The notes beneath the pieces were generated by a model, which saw only the letters and a program-made list of their open reading frames with translations, was not told the origin of the DNA and made no database searches. A program made the translations under genes and the position numbers. Source: Roseivirga spongicola (lineage in GTDB: Bacteria > Bacteroidota > Bacteroidia > Cytophagales > Cyclobacteriaceae). Taken from it: 64,000 nucleotides of DNA. Below, piece after piece: positions 16,994 through 26,431 of the stretch (within the stretch, counting starts at the first letter, position 1; the number at the start of each line of letters is the position of its first letter). The stretch lies in assembly GCF_001592965.1 (NCBI RefSeq), contig NZ_LRPC01000001.1, positions 1,178,001 to 1,242,000 on the forward strand, in the 5' to 3' direction.

Positions 16994-18268
16994 CTAGTGT
17001 CTTGAAAGCACCTGTGCTCTATGCATGTCAATCTTCAGTAAAACGAAGAGCATAATAGTAAACGACCAAAGTGATGAGCCTCCATAACTAAAGAAGGGCA
17101 ATGGAATACCAACTACTGGAAAAAGACCAATAGTCATGGCAATGTTAATGGTGAAATGGAAAAATATTATGGCGGCAACAGAATAGCCGTAGAACCTAGC
17201 AAACTTAGACTTCTGCCTCTCAGCAATAAATACTAAACGCATTACTAGGGTGATAAAAAGAATAATCACCACCGCACTACCTAACCATCCATGCTCTTCG
17301 GCTAAGGTAGAGAAGATAAAGTCTGTACTTTGTTCTGGTACGTAACCAAACTTGGTTTGGGTACCTTCTAAAAAGCCTTTGCCAGTAAAACCCCCAGATC
17401 CAATGGCAATTTTGGATTGCTCTAGGTTCCATCCTTCATTCATTGGATCGACCAATTCTGGTCTGAATATGGCTTCTACACGCTTTCTTTGATACTCGGC
17501 CACAACCTCATTGAGTAGAAAGTCCGTAGCCAACACAAACCCAGTTACACCTATGGCTATAAGAGCGATTGGAATAATCCTTTTGGGCTTTTTTAGTTGC
17601 ATGGTGGCCGCAATCACAGTAACCGCTCCAATTCCAATCAATATATAGTTCTGTGGTACTAACAAGGTGAGTACAAACAATACACTAACAATAAGGGCTA
17701 AGATTAGGTAGATAGAGGGAAAGCCCTCTCTGTACATAGGTATGATCAGAGAAGAAAAAATGATAACGGAACCGAAGTCTGGTTGTAGCATAATTAGGCC
17801 AATGGGGAGCCCAATAATTAGCAATGCTTTAAGTTGTGAACTTAGGTCGGTAAGTTTTACTCCTGTGCCAGATACAAACCTAGCTAGTATTAGGGCCGTG
17901 GCCATTTTAGTAAACTCAGCAGGTTGAAAGCGAAATGCTCCAACCTCGAACCAGGCCTTAGCACCGTTTACCTCTTTACCGAAAATCAATACCCCGGCCA
18001 GCAAGAGTATCATTAGTCCATAGAAAAGGGGAGCAAAAGACTCATATATCCTAAAATCTAAAAGAAGTATGACCAGAATAGGAACCAAGGCAACTCCAAT
18101 AAAAATGAGTTGTCTACCACTATTCAGGGTCATATCAAGAATGCTCTGGTTGGCTACGGGGTCATATACGGAAGCAAATATGTTGAACCAGCCCAGCGCA
18201 ACTAGTATAAAGTATATAAAGACTACGAGCCAGTCTAAGTCAGTAAAAAATCCGCCCTCTCTTCTCAA
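16994..18268 (-). CDS. rodA: Rod shape-determining protein RodA (SEDS glycosyltransferase)
   Basis: A 424-residue SEDS-family peptidoglycan polymerase of the elongasome that works with PBP2. About ten membrane segments are visible, with typical SEDS stretches KEVNGAKAWFEVG, FRFQPAEFTK, LQPDFGS and EQSTDFIFSTLAEEHGWLG. The C-terminus GIPLPFFSYGGSSLW is diagnostic. The start is TTG, overlapping the PBP2 stop by 4 nt (TTGA), so translation is coupled with its partner enzyme. Confidence 0.93.
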   Translation of the reverse strand: MRREGGFFTDLDWLVVFIYFILVALGWFNIFASVYDPVANQSILDMTLNSGRQLIFIGVALVPILVILLLDFRIYESFAPLFYGLMILLLAGVLIFGKEVNGAKAWFEVGAFRFQPAEFTKMATALILARFVSGTGVKLTDLSSQLKALLIIGLPIGLIMLQPDFGSVIIFSSLIIPMYREGFPSIYLILALIVSVLFVLTLLVPQNYILIGIGAVTVIAATMQLKKPKRIIPIALIAIGVTGFVLATDFLLNEVVAEYQRKRVEAIFRPELVDPMNEGWNLEQSKIAIGSGGFTGKGFLEGTQTKFGYVPEQSTDFIFSTLAEEHGWLGSAVVIILFITLVMRLVFIAERQKSKFARFYGYSVAAIIFFHFTINIAMTIGLFPVVGIPLPFFSYGGSSLWSFTIMLFVLLKIDMHRAQVLSRH

Positions 18269-20097
18269 TTCTCTTGCTGTAACCCTATTAGGTACTTTTT
18301 ATTCAGGATGTAATCTTCTCTTTTGGCCCAGGTTTCTTTGATGTAGCCTCTCAAGTATTTCTCAATAATTAAACTAGCGGTAACGCCCGAAGCTCCTCCG
18401 CCCCAGCCTGCATTTTCAGTATATACCGCTATGGCAATTTTAGGATCATCTGCAGGTGCAAATGCCATAAATACAGAGTGATCTAATGTTTCATCTTTTT
18501 TGCCGTTTTCTGCTGTTCCAGTTTTACCCGCTATTGGGATATCTGGTATCAGAGCTCTGCCTGCAGTTCTTTTAACCGCGCGCACCATACCGTCAATTAT
18601 AGCGGGATAGTATTCATCTCCTTTGCCAGTATAATGTTTTTCAAATTGAAGAGGCTTCTGTACGCCATTCTCTTCAATAGCCTTAACTAGGTGTGGGGTA
18701 ATATAATAGCCTTTATTAGCAATTATGGCGGCTAGGTTAGCCACTTGAAGTGGTGTAACTTCCAGTTCTCCTTGGCCAATTGAAAGGGAGTAGATAGTTG
18801 GGTAAGCCCACCTTCTTTCGCCATGCATCCGATTATACATGTTTACATCGGGTACAGTTCCTCCAACCTCTCCTTTGATGTCTATCCCTAATGGAGAACC
18901 AAAACCAAATCGTTTAACAGCAGCTGTCCATTTTTCTAGACCAATTGGAGTGTCAGTGAATATGCTGTTGCCAACTCCCTGATTAACTGTTCTGCGCATT
19001 ACTTCCCAGAAGTAGTTGTTAGAGGAGTGTTCTATACCTCTAGCAACATCATACATACCAGCAGGGGCATGGTCTCCTAACCTGCCTAATGTAACCTTTA
19101 TAGGCTCATAAGCATCTATAACACCCTCATCTAAAGCAATAAGGGCTTGAACAGTCTTGAATATTGACCCTGGAGGATATTTGGCCTGAATTGCTCTGTT
19201 AAATAGAGGGGCGGTAGTATCGTTCTTTATCTGCTGAAAGTACTTTCCAAAGTTCTTACCAGAAAGCAAGTTTGGATCGTATGAAGGTGCCGAGACCATT
19301 ACCAAAATCTCGCCTGTTTTTGGATCTATAGCTACTACACTGCCTCGGCTACCAGCCATTAGTTTTTCAGCATAGGCTTGAAGCTCTAAGTCAATGGTAG
19401 TTATAAGGTTCTTGCCTGGGGTTGAAGCCGTATCGAGTTCACCGTTTTTGAAGTTGCCTTTTTCTATGCCATTTACATTAACAACCTTTCGGCTTACACC
19501 ACGCTCTCCACGTAGTTCTTTTTCATAGTACTGTTCTAAACCAGTAAGTCCTTTATAGTCTCCAGATTTGTAGTAATTGGTAGTGTCTAATTCCAAATCG
19601 CGCGGGCTTACTTCGCCTATATAACCTACCTCATTAGCCAATATTGGCTTAGTATATCTTCTTACGGTTCTTGGGTTGGCATAAAAGCCGTTGAATTGAT
19701 AAAGATTATCCTGAATTTCAGCATACTTCTGATGAGAGAGTTTTTTGAGAAAAGCCGAAGGTTTAACAGGAGAGTAGGCTCTCGCCTTCTTCATGTTGGC
19801 TAGAAAATCTTCTTTGGTAATATCGAAAAGCCTGCAAAACTCGGCAGTGTCAGCAACATGCACATCTCTGGGCACTACCATTATATCATAAATAGGCTCG
19901 TTATAGACTATCAGCTTTTCATTTCTATCGTACATTAACCCACGAAAAGGGTACTCAACAATTGTGTGTACAATATTGCGTTCAGCTTTCATCTGATAGG
20001 TTTTATCTACCACTTGAAGAGCGAACAGTTTAACCAAGAATACTACTCCAATCAGAATAAAAAGACCCTGAATTATGTATCTTCTATTTTCAAGCAT
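18265..20097 (-). CDS. mrdA: Penicillin-binding protein 2 (transpeptidase)
   Basis: A 610-residue class B PBP that cross-links peptidoglycan during side-wall growth. One N-terminal membrane anchor (about residues 9-29) is followed by the pedestal domain and then the transpeptidase domain with active-site Ser311 in PPGSIFK (SxxK), SxN at 358-360 and KTG at 525-527. The gene lies between mreD and rodA, and the RodA start overlaps its stop, as expected for a bipartite enzyme. ATG start, 3 nt after mreD. Confidence 0.94.
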   Translation of the reverse strand: MLENRRYIIQGLFILIGVVFLVKLFALQVVDKTYQMKAERNIVHTIVEYPFRGLMYDRNEKLIVYNEPIYDIMVVPRDVHVADTAEFCRLFDITKEDFLANMKKARAYSPVKPSAFLKKLSHQKYAEIQDNLYQFNGFYANPRTVRRYTKPILANEVGYIGEVSPRDLELDTTNYYKSGDYKGLTGLEQYYEKELRGERGVSRKVVNVNGIEKGNFKNGELDTASTPGKNLITTIDLELQAYAEKLMAGSRGSVVAIDPKTGEILVMVSAPSYDPNLLSGKNFGKYFQQIKNDTTAPLFNRAIQAKYPPGSIFKTVQALIALDEGVIDAYEPIKVTLGRLGDHAPAGMYDVARGIEHSSNNYFWEVMRRTVNQGVGNSIFTDTPIGLEKWTAAVKRFGFGSPLGIDIKGEVGGTVPDVNMYNRMHGERRWAYPTIYSLSIGQGELEVTPLQVANLAAIIANKGYYITPHLVKAIEENGVQKPLQFEKHYTGKGDEYYPAIIDGMVRAVKRTAGRALIPDIPIAGKTGTAENGKKDETLDHSVFMAFAPADDPKIAIAVYTENAGWGGGASGVTASLIIEKYLRGYIKETWAKREDYILNKKYLIGLQQEN

Positions 20098-20100
20098 GTA

Positions 20101-20613
20101 TCAGTTAGATTTTGGATAAAAAAGATACTGCGTAAAGACCACAAATACCAATGTTATAACGCTGGAAACCAATGCTTTTGTTATAGTGTGCCAGAAGAAT
20201 TGTGCAGATCCGGCTTCAACAAAAAATACAATGCAACAATAGGCAAAAATGAGTGGAGCTGCATAGCCTAAAAACCATGAAATACCGTAGCTACCAATGG
20301 TAGAAAGCTCATTACTTTCATAGCCACTTCTCGGAACCACAATTTTCATCCAGGTAGGTCTAATAAACATGATGAATACCGCTGCAGAAGCGTGAATTCC
20401 CAATGTTTGATAGAACAGGTCTACAATTATGGCACAAATAAGCCCAAAGACCATTGCTGTGGTAAAGCCAGAGTCTACCGGAAAGCTCAATAAAAAGAGT
20501 AGGTAAATAAAGGGAAAACCAACCTGTAGAAATACAAAGTTTCTGAATACCAGAACTTGAAGACTCATTAGGAGCACAAAGCTGATAACCAGAAAAACGA
20601 TGTGTTTGCTCAT
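20101..20613 (-). CDS. mreD: Rod shape-determining protein MreD
   Basis: A 170-residue small inner-membrane protein with about five hydrophobic segments and few other landmarks, as is normal for MreD. Identification rests mainly on position: it lies directly between mreC (1-nt overlap) and PBP2 (3-nt gap). It forms part of the MreBCD complex that positions the peptidoglycan elongation machinery. Confidence 0.85.
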   Translation of the reverse strand: MSKHIVFLVISFVLLMSLQVLVFRNFVFLQVGFPFIYLLFLLSFPVDSGFTTAMVFGLICAIIVDLFYQTLGIHASAAVFIMFIRPTWMKIVVPRSGYESNELSTIGSYGISWFLGYAAPLIFAYCCIVFFVEAGSAQFFWHTITKALVSSVITLVFVVFTQYLFYPKSN

Positions 20614-21455
20614 TAGAATAGTTGCGGGTTTGAGTTAATTAGAGAGTCTAGTTCGGGCTTCTCATTGTTTTTGATCACATATACAAAAGATAGGCTTCCG
20701 AATTCCACGCTTAAATCTATTTCTATATTGAGATAGGTATTGTTTTTATCAGGTTCACTGCTCCTTACAGTACCTATCATTATTTCTTTAGGGAAAATAG
20801 AGTTGAAACTAGAAGTTACAATTGTGTCGCCCACTTCAATTCTAACATCTGGGGTAAGGTAAAGCAGTTTAGCTACTTGCGGGTTTACACCTTCCCACAG
20901 TACCGTACCCATTCTTTCCGTTATTTTATGCTTAGCAGAGATTGGGTTTCTAGTATTCAGTAATGATATTCCTTGAGCAAAATCTCCTCTTACATCTCTA
21001 ATCTTTCCTACCACACCCAAAGAGTTAATTACCCCCATGCCAGGTTCTATACCATCGTTAGAACCCTTGTTAATCATGAAGAAGTTATTAGCATTTCTGA
21101 TGCTATTTCTAACAATCTCTGCCGGAATTAGCTCATAACTTAAGCTATCAGTAGAGTCACTGGCTATTGATAGTTGGGTTAAGCTATCGAAAGGTATAGC
21201 CCTATTTGAAAGCAAAAGAGATTTTAATCTAGCGTTTTCTTGAGCTAGTTCTTCATTGACCTTCTTAAGGCTAAAGTATTCGGTAATATTAGCGGTTGTC
21301 TGATTTACAGATCCAACTACACCCGCAGTGGTTTTAGTGAAACTACTTCGCTGATAATCATTATGTCGAACAATGAGCCAAATACAAAAGAACTCAAGGA
21401 GCAAGAAGGTAAAGAATGCCCTAAATCGATATAGGAATGAAAGTAGCTGACCCAT
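20613..21455 (-). CDS. mreC: Rod shape-determining protein MreC
   Basis: A 280-residue protein with an N-terminal membrane segment (about residues 10-28), a short coiled coil (FSLKKVNEELAQENARLKSLLL) and a beta-rich periplasmic domain with GSNDGIEPGMGVI and GVVGKIRDV, the MreC signature. It links MreB to PBP2 across the membrane. It starts 9 nt after mreB and overlaps mreD by 1 nt. Confidence 0.93.
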   Translation of the reverse strand: MGQLLSFLYRFRAFFTFLLLEFFCIWLIVRHNDYQRSSFTKTTAGVVGSVNQTTANITEYFSLKKVNEELAQENARLKSLLLSNRAIPFDSLTQLSIASDSTDSLSYELIPAEIVRNSIRNANNFFMINKGSNDGIEPGMGVINSLGVVGKIRDVRGDFAQGISLLNTRNPISAKHKITERMGTVLWEGVNPQVAKLLYLTPDVRIEVGDTIVTSSFNSIFPKEIMIGTVRSSEPDKNNTYLNIEIDLSVEFGSLSFVYVIKNNEKPELDSLINSNPQLF

Positions 21456-21464
21456 TCATTCAGA

Positions 21465-22493
21465 TTATGTCATTAACACTGCTCTGTATGAATTGATGTT
21501 TTTCAAGGCTTCACCTGTACCTCTAACAACTGCTCTTAACGGATCGTCTGCAATGTGAATAGGTAACTTGGTTTTCAGAGCCAAACGCTTATCAAGACCT
21601 TTCAACATAGCACCACCACCTGTAAGGTAAATACCTCTGTCATAGATGTCGGCAGAAAGTTCTGGCGGTGAAATCTCCAAGGCTTTCAACACGGCCTCCT
21701 CGATTTTAGAAACCGATTTGTCTAGTGCGAAGGCAATTTCTGAGTAAGAGATCTTGATCACCTTTGGAATTCCAGTCATCAAGTCACGACCTCTGATTTC
21801 GTAATCTTCAGGAGCATCTTCTAGCTCAGTGAGTGCCGAACCAATGGCTATTTTTACTTTTTCAGCAGAACGCTCACCAATTAGGAGGTTGTGCTGTCTT
21901 CTCATGTAATCGAGAATATCTTTGGTGAAGGTATCACCTGCAACACGGATAGACTGATCACACACAATACCGCTCAAAGCGATTACGGCAATCTCAGTAG
22001 TACCACCCCCAATATCAACGATCATTGAACCAACTGGCTCATCGATCTTAATTCCAGTACCAATAGCCGCAGCAATTGGCTCATAAATCATGTAAACTTC
22101 TTTGGCGTTGGCATGCTCTGCTGAGTCACGAACGGCACGTTTTTCAACTTCAGTAATGCCAGAAGGAATACAGATAACCATTCTATGAGAAGAAGGCATA
22201 AAGCTTCTTTTCTTCAGGTCGATCATTTTGATCATCCCTTTGATCATCATTTCGGCAGCTTCGAAATCCGCAATTACACCATCCTTCAGTGGCCTGATAG
22301 TTTTGATGTTATCATGCGTTTTTTCGTGCATGTTCATGGCCTCTTTACCAATGGCCAAAACCTTGTTAGAATTCTTATCTATAGCAATGATAGACGGCTC
22401 GTCTACCACAATTTTGTCTCTATGAATAATCAGCGTATTGGCCGTTCCAAGGTCAATGGCTATATCGCTGGTTAGAAAATCGAAAAAACCCAT
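21465..22493 (-). CDS. mreB: Rod shape-determining protein MreB
   Basis: A 342-residue bacterial actin homologue that forms membrane-bound filaments and guides lateral wall synthesis. The start reads FDFLTSDIAIDLGTANTLI, with the phosphate-1 loop; DIGGGTTEIAV is phosphate-2, and YLTGGGAML is the adenosine motif. Length is normal. It heads the mreBCD-PBP2-rodA unit. The 72-bp gap in front of it, after purH upstream, probably holds a promoter, but I could not find a convincing -7/-33 pair. Confidence 0.96.
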   Translation of the reverse strand: MGFFDFLTSDIAIDLGTANTLIIHRDKIVVDEPSIIAIDKNSNKVLAIGKEAMNMHEKTHDNIKTIRPLKDGVIADFEAAEMMIKGMIKMIDLKKRSFMPSSHRMVICIPSGITEVEKRAVRDSAEHANAKEVYMIYEPIAAAIGTGIKIDEPVGSMIVDIGGGTTEIAVIALSGIVCDQSIRVAGDTFTKDILDYMRRQHNLLIGERSAEKVKIAIGSALTELEDAPEDYEIRGRDLMTGIPKVIKISYSEIAFALDKSVSKIEEAVLKALEISPPELSADIYDRGIYLTGGGAMLKGLDKRLALKTKLPIHIADDPLRAVVRGTGEALKNINSYRAVLMT

Positions 22494-22565
22494 TTGAGTC
22501 GGTCTCCTTGTCGTTTAAATAATTTGACTAATGTAATGATTCGTAAAAAGCCAGCCTAATCAAAA

Positions 22566-24095
22566 TTAGTGTTTAAAATGTCTGGTGCCGGTAAATACCA
22601 TAGCCATGTCATTTTCATCGCAGTAGTTAATAGAAAGCTCATCCTTAATAGAGCCTCCTGGTTGAATTACTGCTTCGATTCCCTCACCATGTGCAATTTC
22701 TACACAGTCTGGGAAAGGGAAGAAAGCATCTGAAGCCATTACCGCTCCCTTCAACTCAAAGTTGAAAGATTTGGCTTTTTCAATGGCCTGCTTCAAAGCA
22801 TCAACCCTTGAAGTTTGTCCAACTCCACTGGCTAACATTTGATTTTCGGTGGCCAGAATAATAGTATTAGACTTGGTGTGCTTACAAACCTTAGAGGCAA
22901 AAACCAAGGCTCTCTTCTGAGCATCAGTCACCTCTTTTTTAGTTACGGTTTTGAAATCCGCAGCTTGGTCGGTCACCAAATCTCTATCCTGCACAATTAC
23001 ACCGTTCAATAAGCTTTTATATTGCTTCTTGGCCGATAAATTTTGCTTTTTAACGAGTAAAATTCTGTTCTTTTTCCCCTTCAACAATTCTAGCGCATCA
23101 GCATCGAAACTTGGAGCGATTAGCACTTCGAAGAAAAGCTTATTTAACTCTTCTGCAGCGGCCATGTTAATGGCTTGATTCGAAACTAAAACTCCTCCAA
23201 AAGCACTCACCGTATCAGCAGCGAAAGCTTTTAAATAAGCGTCTTTCACGTCTGAACCAATCGCTACTCCGCAAGCATTAGTATGCTTCAAAATAGCGAA
23301 TGCATTTTCGGAAGCATCGAATTCCTCGATCAAACAAACCGCAGCATCAATATCTACCAAATTGTTATATGAAAGTTCTTTTCCGTTCAGTTGGTCGAAA
23401 AGCTCATCCATTGGACCATAGAAGTGACCTTCTTGGTGTGGGTTTTCGCCATATCTCAATTGCTTGCCTTGTCTCTCACTTACTTTGAACTTCGTCAATC
23501 CTTCTTCTTCATTGAAGTAGTTGAAGATTGCAGAGTCGTAGTGAGAAGAAATGTCGAATGCCTCAGCAGCAAACTTCCTTCTATCGGCAAGGTCAGTTGA
23601 ACCGTTTTTCTCTTTTAGTAATAATTCAACTGCGCTGTACTGCTCACGAGAAGAAACGATAAGTACATCTTTGAAATTCTTAGCTGCTGCTCTGATTAGA
23701 GAGATTCCTCCGATATCGATTTTTTCAATGATATCTTGCTCAGGAGCTCCTGAAGCTACAGTTTCTTCGAACGGATAAAGATCTACAATCACCAAGTCGA
23801 TTGAAGGAATTTCGAATTCCTTGGCCTGACCAAGGTCACCATCATTGTCGCGTCTGTGCAAAATTCCACCAAAAACTTTAGGGTGAAGGGTTTTTACTCT
23901 TCCACCAAAAATAGATGGGTAGCTTGTTAGGTCTTCTACTGGAACCACTTCTGCTCCTTGTTCTTCGATGAATTTTTGAGTTCCACCGGTTGAGTAAATG
24001 GTTACTCCATTGGCTTTTAAAAGCTCAATGATTGGAGCAAGATTGTCTTTGTAGAATACTGAAATTAAAGCGGATTGGATTTTTACCTGCGACAT
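22566..24095 (-). CDS. purH: Bifunctional AICAR transformylase / IMP cyclohydrolase
   Basis: A 509-residue enzyme that catalyses the last two steps of de novo IMP synthesis. The N-terminal cyclohydrolase domain (methylglyoxal-synthase fold) has STGGTQKFIEEQG, TLHPKVFGGIL and ISLIRAAAKN; the C-terminal transformylase carries LRYGENPHQ, KHTNACGVA and SDAFFPFPD. I chose ATG 24095 (MSQVKIQSALIS) because it begins at the conserved N-terminus; the frame is open 27 nt further. It follows purN by 38 nt, so two purine genes are grouped. Confidence 0.94.
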   Translation of the reverse strand: MSQVKIQSALISVFYKDNLAPIIELLKANGVTIYSTGGTQKFIEEQGAEVVPVEDLTSYPSIFGGRVKTLHPKVFGGILHRRDNDGDLGQAKEFEIPSIDLVIVDLYPFEETVASGAPEQDIIEKIDIGGISLIRAAAKNFKDVLIVSSREQYSAVELLLKEKNGSTDLADRRKFAAEAFDISSHYDSAIFNYFNEEEGLTKFKVSERQGKQLRYGENPHQEGHFYGPMDELFDQLNGKELSYNNLVDIDAAVCLIEEFDASENAFAILKHTNACGVAIGSDVKDAYLKAFAADTVSAFGGVLVSNQAINMAAAEELNKLFFEVLIAPSFDADALELLKGKKNRILLVKKQNLSAKKQYKSLLNGVIVQDRDLVTDQAADFKTVTKKEVTDAQKRALVFASKVCKHTKSNTIILATENQMLASGVGQTSRVDALKQAIEKAKSFNFELKGAVMASDAFFPFPDCVEIAHGEGIEAVIQPGGSIKDELSINYCDENDMAMVFTGTRHFKH

Positions 24096-24133
24096 GTCCG
24101 AGGGGGATTTAATAAGTCGCAAAACTAGGGATT

Positions 24134-24712
24134 TTATATGGATTTGAGAACTTCTTGCTCAACCACTTTCGGATAATTTTTGTGTTCTAGCTTGAGTACT
24201 TTAGTCGCAATATCTTCGGCTGAATCTGTCGGTTCTAGCTGACACTTTTCCTGAAAAATGATTTTGCCCTCATCGTAATGCTCATTCACGAAGTGGATAG
24301 TCAAACCAGACTCCGTTTCTCCAGCCGCTTTTACTGCCTTGTGTACATTCGAACCGTACATTCCCTGACCTCCGAACTTAGGTAGAAGAGCAGGGTGGAT
24401 ATTGAAGATTTTATCACTGAATTCCTTAACTAGCTTTTCAGGAATGAGTAGCATAAAGCCCGCCAGCACAATAAAGTCGACTTCTTCCTCCTTCAGAATT
24501 TTGATGATTTGCTCACCCGTTTCCCAATAAGTTCGATTGTAAACATGATGCTGAATTCCAAAACGATCAGCTCTTTCTATCACTCCTGCAGACTTGTTAT
24601 TGGTGAAAACAGAGACAATCTCAATCTGCGGATGATTTTTAAAGTGTTCGAAAAACTTTTCGGCATTGGAACCGCTGCCTGAAGCAAAAATTGAGAGTCG
24701 TTTTTTGGTCAT
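24134..24712 (-). CDS. purN: Phosphoribosylglycinamide formyltransferase
   Basis: A 192-residue GAR transformylase of purine synthesis that uses 10-formyltetrahydrofolate. Conserved segments: FASGSGSNAEKF at the N-terminus, the catalytic-site region IHPALLPKFGG, and HFVNEHYDEGKII with the catalytic Asp. The chosen start ATG 24712 overlaps the ubiA stop by 4 nt (ATGA); a longer frame to 24757 lies inside ubiA. It lies just before purH in the direction of transcription. Confidence 0.93.
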   Translation of the reverse strand: MTKKRLSIFASGSGSNAEKFFEHFKNHPQIEIVSVFTNNKSAGVIERADRFGIQHHVYNRTYWETGEQIIKILKEEEVDFIVLAGFMLLIPEKLVKEFSDKIFNIHPALLPKFGGQGMYGSNVHKAVKAAGETESGLTIHFVNEHYDEGKIIFQEKCQLEPTDSAEDIATKVLKLEHKNYPKVVEQEVLKSI

Positions 24713-25569
24713 ATCCAGATCATGCTGAGCACTCCAAGCAACATAATTATTTTGCAATAGGTGCTGAGGTTATGAAATTGTTTCACGGTGTCTGCACGTT
24801 GAACACCGAAGCCCAAAAGTAGCAAAGTAATTCCGAGAATAACTGGTAAGAGCACTGACATGTTCCAAAGTAGGATGACCACTGTAATTTCAAAGGCGAC
24901 CATAATTGCATAAATGACCCACTTAGTTTTGGCTACCCCCATAACAATCGGGATGGTTTTACAACCGAACCGAGCATCGCCTTTCATGTCTTCAGTATCC
25001 TTAATAATTTCTCTGACTAACGTAATGTACGCAGCGAAAATAGCATAGCAAGCTATGATGTAAGCTCTTTCATGAAAGTACTCGGCCACTAATATCAGAG
25101 TTGTGCCCGTAAGAATAGCCACTACGAAATTGCCAATAAAGGCGAGTCTTTTGAGTTGGTTGGAATATAGCCAAAGCATAAATGCGGCTCCGAACATTAT
25201 TATACCGATTGGTATAGAAATGTAGAAGCCAATGGCAATTGCTGTAATGTTTAGAGCTGTATGCCCGAGAATTACCCATCGCCTTCGAAGCTCTTTGCCT
25301 ACCACAACCCGGTCGGGTTTGTTGACGAAGTCTATTTTTATATCGTAATAATCGTTGATTAGGTAACCGGCACTGGTAATCATAACAGTTGCAGAAACCA
25401 TCAGGAAGAAGTTAGTGTCTCTTAGAATTTCAGACCAATCTCCGTTTGTGCTTAATAAAAATAGGGCAGTAACATACTGTGTGAGCCCAACCATAAATAG
25501 GTTGATAGCTCTTATGAGCTTCAGGTAGTTGTAAATGAATGACGGTCGTAGAATCTTAGCGACTTGCAT
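24709..25569 (-). CDS. UbiA-family prenyltransferase
   Basis: A 286-residue integral membrane prenyltransferase with about eight or nine hydrophobic segments. The two Asp-rich motifs that bind the prenyl diphosphate through Mg2+ are INDYYDIKIDFVNKP (first) and REIIKDTEDMKGD (second). The second has the form seen in the archaeal-type geranylgeranylglycerol phosphate synthase-like subgroup to which Bacteroidota members are often annotated, but the substrate is not proven by sequence. It precedes purN with a 4-nt overlap and follows the DUF2520 gene by 27 nt. Confidence 0.85.
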   Translation of the reverse strand: MQVAKILRPSFIYNYLKLIRAINLFMVGLTQYVTALFLLSTNGDWSEILRDTNFFLMVSATVMITSAGYLINDYYDIKIDFVNKPDRVVVGKELRRRWVILGHTALNITAIAIGFYISIPIGIIMFGAAFMLWLYSNQLKRLAFIGNFVVAILTGTTLILVAEYFHERAYIIACYAIFAAYITLVREIIKDTEDMKGDARFGCKTIPIVMGVAKTKWVIYAIMVAFEITVVILLWNMSVLLPVILGITLLLLGFGVQRADTVKQFHNLSTYCKIIMLLGVLSMIWI

Positions 25570-25596
25570 TGCGCTTGTTTACGCAGCAAAGATATT

Positions 25597-26379
25597 TCAG
25601 TTGGCGTAGTAATCGATAATATGTTGTGAGATAAGTCGATAAATTTCAGCCAATTCGGGATCGCTTTTCAACGAATCGAACTGCAAATCGAGTGTTTTGA
25701 GGTCTTCACGAATAGCAGGGCCAGTTTGTGCTCTCTCTGGGCCAATCTCGAAAGACTTATTAAGTGTCTCAACAATTAGAGGTTTTAGAAGCTCAAAGTC
25801 CATTTCCTGATTTTGCAAAATACTCTGAGCCACGGTGAACATGTGGTTGGTGAAGTTGCAGGCAAATACAGCCGCCAAATGAATAGCTTTCCTTTGCTGA
25901 CTAGAAATCTCTTGAGTTTTAGAGCTGATGGAGTCGCCAAGCGCTCGGAGTGCGTCTAAGATAAATCGATTCTCGGCCTCAATACAAATCGGAATGTTTT
26001 CAAAATCGACTTTCTTTCCTTTACTAAATGTCTGAAGTGGGTAGAAAACCCCAATATTTTCAGTGGGAGCATAGCCAAGAACCTTCAAAGGTTTCGAGCC
26101 TGAAGTGTGACAGAGTATAGCATTTTCAGGTAGGCTTAAGCTTGAAGCAACTTCTTCTATCGAGTCATCAGATATCGCAAGAATGAAGATATCAGCGTTG
26201 ATTTCAGAGAGGTTCAGAGAGCTTCCGGTAGATGCATTGAAGTAGTCTAAACCGAATTGCTTGGCTTTCTGGGCATCGCGATTGTAGATATGAGCGATGA
26301 TGTGCCCAGCATTTTCTAAGGCTCTAGCTAGGTGCCAGGCTACATTTCCAGTTCCTAAAATTGCTATTCGATGAGTCAC
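25597..26379 (-). CDS. DUF2520 / Rossmann-fold dehydrogenase-like protein
   Basis: A 260-residue soluble protein. The N-terminus RIAILGTGNVAWHLARALENAG is a Rossmann nucleotide-binding loop, followed by ILAISDDSIEEVA and LCHTSGS; the C-terminal helical part (about residues 150-255, including HLAAVFACNFTNHM) is the DUF2520 domain. The overall form resembles F420- or NADP-dependent oxidoreductases, but no substrate is known. The start is GTG. It precedes ubiA on the same strand. Confidence 0.82.
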   Translation of the reverse strand: MTHRIAILGTGNVAWHLARALENAGHIIAHIYNRDAQKAKQFGLDYFNASTGSSLNLSEINADIFILAISDDSIEEVASSLSLPENAILCHTSGSKPLKVLGYAPTENIGVFYPLQTFSKGKKVDFENIPICIEAENRFILDALRALGDSISSKTQEISSQQRKAIHLAAVFACNFTNHMFTVAQSILQNQEMDFELLKPLIVETLNKSFEIGPERAQTGPAIREDLKTLDLQFDSLKSDPELAEIYRLISQHIIDYYAN

Positions 26380-26400
26380 GGGGCTAAGTTATCTATTTTT

Positions 26401-26424
26401 AACCCACGGTTTAAACCGTGGGTT
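26401..26424. repeat. Perfect 24-bp palindrome between two minus-strand genes
   Basis: Twelve bases AACCCACGGTTT are followed at once by their exact reverse complement. The palindrome lies 7 nt beyond the stop of the aminotransferase gene and 21 nt before the start of the DUF2520 gene. No T tract follows on the minus strand, so it is not a canonical terminator, although a strong hairpin would form in RNA. It could be a REP-type element or an attenuating or processing hairpin. Confidence 0.8.
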
Positions 26425-26431
26425 ATCTAAT

